Source: Dichomitus squalens LYAD-421 SS1 (taxonomy: Eukaryota > Basidiomycota > Agaricomycetes > Polyporales > Polyporaceae). Taken from it: a stretch of 64,000 nt of DNA. Below, piece after piece: positions 13,537-23,449 of this stretch. Numbering within the stretch: the stretch's first letter is position 1; each line of letters opens with the position of its first letter. A program made the translations under genes and the position numbers. A model generated the notes under the pieces. It worked only from the letters and a program-made list of their open reading frames with translations. It ran no database searches and was not told the origin of the DNA. The DNA is taken from the NCBI RefSeq assembly GCF_000275845.1, contig NW_006766901.1, positions 174,722 through 238,721 on the forward strand, read 5' to 3'.

Positions 13537-14484
13537 TAACAAACAAATGGAACGGGGCGGGGATAAGGGAAACAGCGAGCAAGGAAGGAGGGGTTTGTGT
13601 CCGCACAAATAGGGGATAACGTACGATAAGTCTAATACATCCCCTTAATCGGGGCGTTTACCACGCTTCCGTCTCCTTCTCGGCAAGAAGCCGATCGGCG
13701 CTAACGGTTGCCAAAAATGCGCAGTTGGCCTCTTCAGTCTTGAGCTCGGGGCAGTCGCGCTGATAGTGGCCCTTCTTTGAGCACTTGAAGCAGGTGATGC
13801 GCTCGAGCGGGTGGNNNNNNNNNNNNNNNNNNNNNNNNNNNNNNNNNNNNNNNNNNNNNNNNNNNNNNNNNNNNNNNNNNNNNNNNNNNNNNNNNNNNNN
13901 NNNNNNNNNNNNNNNNNNNNNNNNNNNNNNNNNNNNNNNNNNNNNNNNNNNNNNNNNNNNNNNNNNNNNNNNNNNNNNNNNNNNNNNNNNNNNNNNNNNN
14001 NNNNNNNNNNNNNNNNNNNNNNNNNNNNNNNNNNNNNNNNNNNNNNNNNNNNNNNNNNNNNNNNNNNNNNNNNNNNNNNNNNNNNNNNNNNNNNNNNNNN
14101 NNNNNNNNNNNNNNNNNNNNNNNNNNNNNNNNNNNNNNNNNNNNNNNNNNNNNNNNNNNNNNNNNNNNNNNNNNNNNNNNNNNNNNNNNNNNNNNNNNNN
14201 NNNNNNNTAACAAACAAATGGAACGGGGCGGGGATAAGGGAAACAGCGAGCAAGGAAGGAGGGGTTTGTGTCCGCACAAATAGGGGATAACGTACGATAA
14301 GTCTAATACATCCCCTTAATCGGGGCGTTTACCACGCTTCCGTCTCCTTCTCGGCAAGAAGCCGATCGGCGCTAACGGTTGCCAAAAATGCGCAGTTGGC
14401 CTCTTCAGTCTTGAGCTCGGGGCAGTCGCGCTGATAGTGGCCCTTCTTTGAGCACTTGAAGCAGGTGATGCGCTCGAGCGGGGT
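13537..14484. other. N gap (13815-14207) flanked by an identical direct repeat
   Basis: The 393-base run of N is bracketed by the same sequence: 13537-13810 equals 14208-14481. The copy left of the gap breaks off inside gag, and the right copy restarts in the 3' part of the element. The simplest reading is two overlapping contigs scaffolded without merging, so the gag fragment left of the gap is not a second gene. Confidence 0.85.
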
Positions 14485-15114
14485 GCGGGGCTTCGTGTAA
14501 GCAGCAAGGGCGACTTCGGAGTCATGATGAGGCGGGTTGAGGGACAATTGGCGCGACTCTTCGTTAAGTAAGCGGGTGATGATGTAATCGATGGTAAGCT
14601 CGCTAGGCGGGGTGGAGTCGAGATTGACGACCAGCTGAGAGTACGAATCGGGGAGGCCATTCGTGAGAACGAGGATGCGGTCTTCATCGGAGATAGAGGC
14701 GTCAATCTCCTCGAGGCGGAAGGCGGCCCGGCGGACGTCAGCGATCCACGATGTCATCGTTTGTTCGGGGCGCTTCGTTAGGCGCCAGAAAGTGCGCCGG
14801 TGCGCGACCCGGGTACCAAAGCCGCGGGCACGGTGGACGCGACGGAGCTCGGTCCAGACTTCGTGAACGTCTTGTGATTGGATGTGGGCGTACTGGGTGG
14901 GCTCGATATTCAGGATAATCTCGGCGCGCGCTTCTGCGATCTTCGCACGCCAGGCACGCACAGCCTTTGTGTTATCAGAGCCGGAGGGGCGGGTTTCATC
15001 AGCAGGGGCGCTCGTAACCTCCCAGAGACCCTTGCGAACAAGGAGGGCCTCCATGCCGATAACCCATTCGGCGTAGTTGTCGTCGGCGAGCTTCGCAATT
15101 GTGGGCGGTGCCAT
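14329..15114 (-). CDS. Copia-type Gag polyprotein (UBN2-like plus zinc knuckle)
   Basis: A single exon of 261 codons. It starts MAPPTIAKLADDNYAEW, then EALLVRKGLWEV as in Copia Gag N-termini. A UBN2-like core follows (AHIQSQDVHEVWTELRRVH, then LPDSYSQLVVNLDS), and a CCHC knuckle CFKCSKKGHYQRDC lies near the C-terminus. It packages element RNA in virus-like particles. The frame is open and intact. The stop follows KETEAW at 14329, with no pol frame after it. Confidence 0.9.
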   Translation of the reverse strand: MAPPTIAKLADDNYAEWVIGMEALLVRKGLWEVTSAPADETRPSGSDNTKAVRAWRAKIAEARAEIILNIEPTQYAHIQSQDVHEVWTELRRVHRARGFGTRVAHRRTFWRLTKRPEQTMTSWIADVRRAAFRLEEIDASISDEDRILVLTNGLPDSYSQLVVNLDSTPPSELTIDYIITRLLNEESRQLSLNPPHHDSEVALAAYTKPRTPLERITCFKCSKKGHYQRDCPELKTEEANCAFLATVSADRLLAEKETEAW

Positions 15115-15302
15115 CGGGGCGGGAGCAGCGGGGAGTGCGGGGCGGTCATGGTTACGGGGTCGTCGGGGTGCACGGGGTCGTCGTCGGGTCGGTCGTCGTC
15201 GGGTCGGTCGTCGTCACGGGTCGTCGGTTCGTGTGATCGTCGAGTGGCTTCGGCCCCACTGGGCAGTGCCTCGAATTATCCTTCGGGCAGAGGAGACACG
15301 TT

Positions 15303-15500
15303 TGTGAAGAAGTTTGAGGGCAAGCGGGCACAAATGGGATTCGCGTTTGGCCGGTGCAAACGCGTGCCGTACACAGTAGATACAATAAGGCTTATATACG
15401 TAGCTAAATAGGGGTAGATAAGGGCGCGGGTATCCGTCGGGGGGCGGGACCTGTGGCGCTCGTTCCGCGAGCTCGCCATCTTGACGCCAGGATTCCAACA
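15303..15500 (-). repeat. 5' LTR of the gag-only element
   Basis: Promoter-bearing LTR upstream of the minus-strand gag. It is bounded outside by the GACTT target duplication and inside by the leader running to the gag ATG at 15114. Confidence 0.9.
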
Positions 15501-15505
15501 GACTT

Positions 15506-15860
15506 GAGAATGATGAGTGGGCCCGGAGCACCACCGAGCAACCGCGAAACGATGTTCATGATAGCTGTTTCAGAGGCTTCTGTTGGTTCCTGATGATTCC
15601 CATCAATCACGGTGTGACTCACCTGTATACCATTGGCCCTGAGGTAACTCAGAGACCCTCTACAGCGGTTACTTGGCATTTCTCCAGTGGCACATGTCGC
15701 GAATGCAGTCTTTGTTGTTTTCAGGAATACACTTGATGCAATCAAGGGTTTAAAACCTGTCGCAATCTGTTGACAACGGCTAGTACCAGTGTACTGTTCC
15801 GTGTCAGAGATGAAGCAACGGGTGGCCCTATATGTGTCCGTTCCTGGTCCTATGATCATT
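15506..15860 (-). pseudogene. Possible gene fragment interrupted by the LTR element
   Basis: Minus-strand frames beside the insertion look coding: SLSYLRANGIQ, a canonical intron (GTGAGT...ATCAG, about 15588-15620), then EPTEASETAIMNIVSRLL and GGAPGPLIILKS up to the target duplication. Beyond the element, at 13162-13300, a frame reads VGIGTSAYVTDFLLLRSGPV to a stop. Across the restored junction the two frames differ by one base, so the gene may already have been broken or spliced there. No family recognised. Confidence 0.35.
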
Positions 15861-16126
15861 CCGTACAGACGTACAGCAACTCTAACGTTCCAGATTGACT
15901 ACTCAGCAGATTTCGAGCTTCGCGTCTTACGCTACTCATGGTCCCTTAGTTGTCTCAAATGGTTTTTTCTATTCCCTCTGTGAGAGCACCAGACTACAAT
16001 TGTGTAATCCGATGTATGATGAGGCAACAACGATCTGACGGCCCTAACGCTTCCACCATTCTGCCCAGATGCACTACCCCCTGTACCCTGCTGCACCCTT
16101 GACAGAGTAGACCGTCGGAGACGTGC

Positions 16127-17339
16127 CTAGGAAGATTTGCCCTGGCTTGTCTCAGCCTCATCCCTGTCACTATCTTGAGTCTCGTCAAGCTCATCTTCTG
16201 ATTCATCTTCATCAGTTTCGGGTTCCTCCTCACTCTCCGGCAAATCACACTCATCTCCTTCCCGCATCTCCAGTAGGGTGGGATATAATCTACGGAAATC
16301 CAGATATTCCAGGGAGATCTGCTGATATCTTGTTATGATGAGCTCCCGGAATTTCCATCAATTCCGCGTAGTATGTGATCATGCTACCGCGCTTCAATGA
16401 TACCTGGCCATCCGATTCTACCAGGCAAACATTGGGATATGGTACTGGTTTGGAGATTCCGCCATTCGTTGCTTTGAACATGAGTGCGATGTCCACTGGA
16501 AGGTATCGCTCATGTGTCTGGCCCCGAAGTGTCAGCTGGAGCTCAATGTGTGTCTCCGCCACAAGGGTCTTCACATCAACAAATGGATGGACTTGGGAAG
16601 GTTTCAAGGTGATGGCGATACCTTGCGGTATTTCTATTTCCTTATCCGGCAATATGGCCTTCGAGCATGCATGTCGATAATGACCAATCTGATAGTCCTC
16701 GGTACCAGAACCACCAAGCCAGTGGAACACTAGTACCCTGACAGGCATTGCCTATGTACGCAATTATTCTCCGTATTCAGCTCATGCGTGCATACAAGGA
16801 ACTGGAATCTCACGGTATATGTTTCGCCATTCTCTAACGCTTTGTTGATTCTCTGAATGTGACCAAGATCGGGCGTAAACGTCCATAACCCTCTAGCATC
16901 ATATCCAGTGTGATGCTTATGGCATACTGGTGATCTGTAGTTAGGCCTGTGGGCATCTATGTTGTCACGAAGTGGGAATTGACTCACAGGAAATGAAATT
17001 TCCATCAGACAGCTTGTCAAAGATCTCCTCTCCCGGTGTTCTGGAGACCATATTGAAGTTTTTGCAGGCCGTGATTAGCTGGCATAATAACAAGCTCGTG
17101 CTGAGGACGTTGAACCTAGTGTGTGTTTGAGTACAACATACCTGATGATCATCATAGTGTGTCTTGGATATCAGATGAGCGCACTGAATATGCTTCGTAG
17201 GTTGCTTTGGTCGATGCAGGTGACCGCAGAGGATACACCTGCTTTTCCATGCATCCCTGATGTTGTGCCGCTGTGTGGAGTTTATGGAAACGGAGGAGTC
17301 TCGAGATGGCACGTTGAGAAGCGATGTATTGGCTTTCAT
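16127..17339 (-). CDS. Fungal HNH-like nuclease-family protein, copy B
   Basis: The start MKANTSLLNVPSRDSSVSI is at 17339. The HNH-like core is SRCILCGHLHRP followed by IQCAHLISKTHYDDHQ, closest in the window to a canonical HNH_2 pattern (CxxC, then a His-bearing AHL block). Later exons read NFNMVSRTPGEEIFDKLSDG, RSPVCHKHHTGYDARGLWTF and AMPVRVLVFHWLGGSGTEDY. A long acidic tail (EEEPETDEDESEDELDETQD) ends at 16127. Two splice joins, after DDHQ and before the acidic tail, do not give a clean phase, so either I misplaced introns or the gene carries small lesions. Confidence 0.6.
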
Positions 17340-17909
17340 ATTGAGGAGCTTCTGAAGTGAGGTCGAGGGTAGGCGACAAATGAGAACAGGCTTGATGAGG
17401 TATAATACCAGCCTATCGTGCTCACCTCATATATATATACTAATTAGACCTCCTATAGCTGTATAGCTACTTCTCTAAGTCAGAACTCGGAGACTCCGCC
17501 ACATTTCGATTTACATCCTTGAGCCGCGCATAACTGTACCTGAAATGATGAGGTCTCCATCATACCGGACTCGACACTCACTAGCATACGCACTCAGAGC
17601 AACAGGTTGTAAGATCTAATGATGGTGAAGGTTCAGGTCACCATGAAATCACCTCCATTACTATGCCTGATAGGCTATGGGATGTTAGCATGGCCATCAA
17701 CTTGTTGTCAAGCTCGAGGACTCCGTGAATGGAGATGTTGATCAGGCGTGCTATGACACAGCGCCAAGGAAGCGGAAGGAATCACGCGCTAGCCTTGTGG
17801 TATAAATTACAAGCATACTTGCACCATCTGACAGCAAGTCACATCACTCACTCGCTACACTCATTCCGAGATTGTAATCCGTCTCATAGCCTGAATATTC
17901 TCTGCCACC
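17340..17909. other. Divergent intergenic region between HNH-like copies B and C
   Basis: 570 bp separate the two divergently transcribed paralogues. AT-rich words include TCATATATATATAC near 17430 and GGTATAAATTAC near 17800, the latter suitably placed as a TATA box for copy C. No coding signal. Confidence 0.5.
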
Positions 17910-19022
17910 ATGGAGGACATACCCCTGAACTCAGCTCAATCTAAGGCCAACGAAACTGTTCTGCAGAGCGTTGCGGAACTATACAACGACCGGTGTGCTC
18001 TCTGTCCGTGGCGCGATGAAAAGCACAAAATATATCGCGTTTTGTTCGACAATGCTAGAGGCAAGAGCCAGGTCCGTTGTCGATTTCTCCGCAAGCCTTT
18101 GTACTCATGGCTAGATTCTGCATAGATCCAATGGCTCAAAGAAGCTAATATAGCTACATTGGCAGTAGACAGCCCCGACACACTTTTCCCATGTGAGAGA
18201 GACTTTGAGCAATCGTGTAAATTGTGCGAGCTAAACTAAGATTATGACAGTGTGCGATAAGCATATTGAAGACCTCCTTGAGGTCAAATATGTCCTCTGT
18301 CCCCCGATTATGGATCTTGAGAGCTTGTTGCAATTCGAGAAGGACGACTGGAACAAGCGAATTGCGGAGGGAACGTTAAGGGACCGGAGGATTCCATCGA
18401 TCAAGGTGTGTGATAATCAACAGTAAGGGACCAGCTCCGTAACATGCCAATATGTTCATAGGATCTCAGCGGGAAACTCTCCTTGATCTGGGTATCGCAA
18501 TCTACCTCAGAGACAGCAGATATCTTGGACCTGAGCTTTTGGTTGACCGGACTGGGTTCCCCGCAACCCTCGGACGACTCGGATGAACCGCTTCCCTGCG
18601 TCTTAAGTCCGACATGTCCCCATCAGGTTTTGTTCGACATGAGGGCCCGCAGCCGTTCAGTGGGCATGTTGAAGACCCACATTATTCCCAACAACCCCAA
18701 TCCCGGATGCACACTCGAGATCTGTATAGATTTCAATCACACAAGAAAGAAGAAATTCGTACAGCGTATCAATCCTTACGCGTTTCTCGTACAAGCCATG
18801 GCGACGTTAGGAAATGCGTCGATGCCGGCCGAGCTCTACTTCATACCAAACACCGCCAGTGGCTCTATGCAGCCCATCTATGTCGAGAACCCGGTCTCAA
18901 AGGTTCACTCTCTGCTGTGGGAGCTACGTAATGCATACTCGAGGACAAGGGAAGATTGCATGAAAGACAGGGAACTCTTCCAGAAAGGCGAGCACCCCCT
19001 GCAAAGTAATTCTGCCATGTAA
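17910..19022 (+). CDS. Fungal HNH-like nuclease-family protein, copy C
   Basis: The start MEDIPLNSAQSKANETVLQS is at 17910. The Cys core is NDRCALCPWRDEKHKIYRVL, and an intron separates it from IQWLKEANIATLAVDSPDTL. A further intron (acceptor TATGACAG near 18250) restores LCDKHIEDLLE, aligning with LCDSH of copy A and LCGLH of copy D. The final exon from about 18463 (DLSGKLSLIWVSQSTSETAD onward) carries the C-terminal domain and ends NSAM-stop. Splice phases agree where checked. Function unknown; the neighbouring paralogues imply local duplication. Confidence 0.65.
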
Positions 19023-19650
19023 AAGGTGCGTGATCGTCCGAGCTGGAGTCCCGGCAAATATTTATACTGCTGTTCAAGGCAAGCAGTAGGCGCTGGCTTT
19101 GATGTGCGTCCAATGCAGCAATACCCCAACTAGTGTGAACAGTCGTGCTTATGAAACATGTACGCGAGTGGTATACTGTAGGAGGGATGGGGGCGTCATA
19201 CTTGAACCTTTGCAATGGGAGCGCTGCAAGTCTTGCAATCTCATGAAATCAGTCGTACCTTTCGTTAGTAAAGATCATGAATAAATGCTTGGTACCATAT
19301 GCACTCAGCGTACCTTGATAGATGCGCAACAGTGAAGCATGCATTGGATGTGTCTCGCAACGTTTCCGACTTGCTTCAACCTAGGGCACTTTACATGATG
19401 TGCCGTCGCACCTGTAGCGTCATCCAGTATCATGGTCATAAATATTAACAGCGTGCTCATTTTCCCGACCTTCCGGGGACATTGATCTCGTGCGATACGA
19501 TAAGAAGTTGAAGCGAGGGTATATACATTGTACTAGAGCGATCGGCGAACAGCTGACTCAAGTCCAATATCACTTCAATTTGGGGGGAGCGACAGTCTAC
19601 AAAGCGAATTGCCAAGTGTATGTCTCATCTACGTCAGGATTTGGATTTCC
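19023..19650. other. Intergenic, nothing recognised
   Basis: Only short frames and no consistent exon structure. The stretch leads into the degraded galactonate dehydratase copy. Confidence 0.4.
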
Positions 19651-19654
19651 TGTG

Positions 19655-20060
19655 ATCGCCGACTGACCTTCGATGAACAACGGCTGCACCCCCTCCGGCA
19701 CCTTTGCCAGCTTCTCTGACGTCCCCTTATGCGCTCTTGATCGTGAACCGTCCCCGCATACAGGCGTACGCCTTGAACTCCCTTATGTGCTCGACGACAT
19801 ATAGCGAATGAGCGCACAAGAGTTTGCCTGGTTCCAGCCCGTGGTGTCGTCCATCTTGACGGCGATCAGTTCACATGCACGGCGCTCATGACTTCCAGAT
19901 ACGACATCTATGGGCTTGTCGCCCCCAATCTAGCTGTAGACCTTGACACTTTCGTGTACGCGCCTCCTGAGGGGCTGGTGAATGGGGGCGTTGTAGCGCG
20001 AATCTTTGGTATCCCAGAGCGCGATATCCAGGACCGGTAGGACCGGCAGCGCGCGGTGGA
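19655..20060 (-). pseudogene. Decayed partial copy of the galactonate dehydratase gene
   Basis: The DNA aligns along its length with the intact gene at about 27731-28115. For example, CTTCGATGAACAACGGCTGC corresponds to CTTCGATGAACAGCGGCTGC, and both contain TCCCAGAGCGCGATATCCAG and ATGGGCTTGTCGCCCCC-like words. The frame is broken by indels and substitutions. The copy includes the intron border next to the FIEEP exon, so it arose by DNA duplication rather than reverse transcription. Confidence 0.8.
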
Positions 20061-23000
20061 GATACAGAGCTAGCTATGTGTAGCTGAGTAGTCGCGGTAT
20101 AGTCAGATGTGCATCCAACAATGCGGGCCGCGGGCCTTTCTGCTCGCGACATCGAGAAATTCAGCATCAACTTACTTCGTCTATCCTTCTAACGTTGTGA
20201 ACTAGAGACCTGGGTCTTCGCTGTGATGGCTCTAAGTGTAGCCCACAGCACCATGTTCGCGTTTGGCGCATGCGATGAGCCGTCACAGCGGGGTCCGGTG
20301 TCTCCAGATCGCAGACGCCTCCAAGGCTACCACTAGTCGCTGGAAAAAGCAGAGTACGGAATCTCACGGAGATCAGCGAATTGGGTACACCAGCTTGAGC
20401 TGTGAGCTGTATTGCTCCACGCACGTAGGAAGGGTGTAAGATGTTGAGATTTCAATGCACTGAGTCACGACTTTGCGTACGAGGTGGATGCCTAGCGAAC
20501 ACGCGAGGCAGGATTAGATTGGCGCAAGGTGACGCGACGTGTCCTTCAATGCGAGAGCTAACGCAGAGTAATACAATGAGTGCCAAAGGGACATTGACTC
20601 ACGATGGCAATACGCGGGGCTCACCTTCAAGCGGTGCAAACTGCGATGACGCGTTGTGTTTGGCAACCGAATAGTCGCGAGAGTCCAAGGCTCTTATTTA
20701 TCCTCCACATTGTCCGAGTCGTGCAAGTCCTCTCCGCGAATGAGATACTCTGTCGGTATGAAAGGAGGAAAGTTAGGCTACCAATTGTTCAGTTCAAAGT
20801 GACCGAATCACCATTGTAAGAGAAATAGGACGCCTATTCACTTGTCCTCGCGAGCCAGCAAACTCATCTTCTCAGGAGGCGTACCTATGTGCTCTCGCGG
20901 GCTCAACAATTTCCCCGAACGGCTGAGGACAGAAAGAGACCGGGCGAGGTCTATCGAGCACTGCCGATTATGTGCAGAGCACCCGAGACGCGTTCATGCA
21001 GCAGTACGCTCAGAAGCGGCAAGGTTTGGTGTATTCCGGTAGAGTCCGGTGGACAGCGAATCGAATGAGCAGATAAGTCCACTGCGATCCACAGTTGTCC
21101 GGCACCATACGATGGCACCAGATCGCGGCTATCTCAGAGCCTGAAACACCAGTGGGTGCCCAATCCGAACGGCGGGTTACAGCCAAGCGTGCCGATGTTC
21201 TGCGGCTCTATACCCTTTGCATACATGTTCTCCCACTCGCCCGTGATGCCCTGCACGACCTGCACGCCCGCAAGGTACATCATGTTCCGCACCGACGCAT
21301 CGTACCCCGCGTCCTGCCCGTTGCACAGGCTGTCCGCCATACTCAGGCGTTCGGGCAGCATGTCAGAGTCGGAAGCTGTCCACATCGTAATGACGCGGCC
21401 GAAGTCGAAGTTGACACGACGTGTGAGTGTCCCGCGGAAGAGCGCTCCGAGCACCACCATCCTCCTGCTGGGTAGTGCGGTACACTCCCATGCCGTTCGT
21501 TGATCGTCATCTTCCCGAATCCAGCTCCCAGAAGCGCGCTGGTCGGACGCGGCCGGTCGCAGTCCAGCGCGCGTCGCGCCCTGAGTGCTTCAGCGTACTG
21601 TGTGGCTCGACGGTGTAAAGCCGGCTGTACTGCTGTTCGCTCGCACTTTCGTTCAGCTTGGCTCTGCGCGTGTGGAGAACGGCCCACTAAGGCAGCGCGT
21701 CGGTCAGCTCGAAGGCCTCAGTGCGGTAGATGTACAGTGACCACCAACCTGCGGTCCCTGAGGTACGTGTCGGGTAGGGAACCCCATCTATCAGCTCGCG
21801 CCCATCGACCCCTTACTGCAGTGCGGCCGACCAAAAACGGAGACACCGTAGCCAAGGAAGCCTTGTTTCAAAGAGATGCCTCCGTCGCCGGCGAGGAGAC
21901 AGGAGGACTAGGAAAGGTTAAAGAGAGGGCTGTTGATGAGAGCGGACGTACAAGGCGACACGTTGATCTGGCCCTCACCTTTGACAAGCTGGCAGATGTC
22001 ACCTCAGGCCGTGCAGTGCATGAGGAAGTGCCGCAGCAAGAAGAAGCCAGGAACGTTGCGTTGCGCAGGAAAATGAGTTCGGGGACGCTGACCCACGCTC
22101 TGGCCTGGTCGGTGTACTTCAAAGAACGCGCTTCGGAACCTAGTACACAACAATGCACTCTTGGAGTCACTGACGACGACCTCGGGTGATAAGGGATGTG
22201 GACGCGGCAGTCGTGAATGATGTCGACACGCTCGATAGTCGGAAGAACGCTAGAATCTGCTGCAGCGCAGTACTGCCATAGCATAGATGGTAGAACTGGC
22301 AATGCGGCAGATCTAGTGACCTTCGCTGATGACAATACACGCTAGGCGCAGGGCGGGGCACTGAACATGATCACGCACCTGATTCCTGGCATCGCTAGCC
22401 ATGGCATCGGCTCTCTGAATCTAGTGCCGCTGAAAAGGGGGGCGGTATACAAGAGTACTGATCTTGGGAAGGTATCGGGAGTAGGGCGCAGAATTGTTCG
22501 AGCGGCGGGTGGGGGCGTCGAAACTGCCGGCAGGCGTGTGCAGAGATGGCGGAATGTTGGTACGGGGACCCTGACAAGATGTCTCCACACCGAGGGGCAG
22601 TCGCAGGGCACCTCGGTTCATGTCGCGGTGAGGGGCAAGACATGAGAAGAGAATGAGAAGATGAACCAGACGTCCAAGAGTAGTGGGCGGACAAGATTAC
22701 AGGGAACGGACAACTCGCCTAGATGCGTGCAGAAGTGGAGGAACAGGGCGTGCCAGGTTTGAGACTGAGCAGATGGAAAGCACAGAGGAGGACATAGCAA
22801 CATGGCACGATCCTGACACCGTAGTGCCGCGGTTGAGATGCACCATGTCCGCGGGTGGATGACAGAAGATGGAAGCACAGAGAGCGCAAGTGACTGTACT
22901 GGCAGAGTCGGTGAACTCCGGTAGACAGCGCTGATTTCCGGCAGTTTCCGGTGCACATCGTCGGAGATATCCGGAATTCGACCGATGCTGCCGGACTTCG

Positions 23001-23445
23001 TTGGGTAGCGACGAATACCAGGCTTCGCCGTTGGATTGCAAGGACAGCCATCGGATGTCATTGATATTGGATGTCATATTGGTTGTCATTGGATGGGCAG
23101 CTAAGTCCACTGTCATCCAGTGGCATCCGATGCCAATCGGTAACTCACAGTAGACTTCAGTGTCATGTGTACTCCAGGCAACATCTCCCAAAGCGCGGCA
23201 TTCGACACTTCCTACCTGGTCGTATACCCAACAAAGCTGTAGCAACACGACTTCTGCTCTGACTACTACGTCCGTTTGGTCAAGGAGTGGGCATCCTACT
23301 TCATCGAAGCAGCCACCCGCTCCAGCTCTCTCGCAATCGGCGAGTTTGGGCATGACTTCCGGAGTTGCCTGTCCAATCCAGACATCAGCGCACATATATC
23401 AGACACCACGAAGTAGCGGGTGACGCACTCTAGCTTCGCCTGATT
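20061..23445. other. Gene-poor stretch with unidentified coding-like fragments
   Basis: The best fragment is minus 21134-21460 (GRVITMWTASDSDMLPERL, then GQDAGYDASVRNMMYLAGVQ and GEWENMYAKGIEP), whose composition looks protein-like but which I cannot name. Minus 21850-22110 also contains frames such as NVPGFFLLRHFLMHCTA broken by stops. A 232-codon minus frame at 22697-23395 shows no domain and includes tandem GTCATT/GGATGTC words. I read this as decayed sequence, possibly with a small live gene. Confidence 0.4.
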
Positions 23446-23449
23446 GCCC

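Larger units (their letters stand above)
13305..15500 (-). mobile_element. Copia-type LTR element, gag only, with 5-bp target duplication
   Basis: Two near-identical LTRs (13305-13500 and 15303-15500, about 196 bp) start TGTTGGAATC and end CTTCTACA/CTTCACA on the minus strand. They are flanked by a perfect GACTT duplication (13300-13304 and 15501-15505). Between them lies a gag frame (14329-15114) and no reverse transcriptase, integrase or protease. A purine-rich tract (GAGGGGATG) abuts the 3' LTR at 13501. After removing the apparent assembly duplication around the N gap, the element is about 1.5 kb. This fits a non-autonomous derivative that would need a full Copia partner. Confidence 0.88.

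Noticed and set aside
13645..14277. Apparent ORF across the N gap
   Set aside because: Consists largely of unknown bases joining two copies of the same sequence; assembly artefact.
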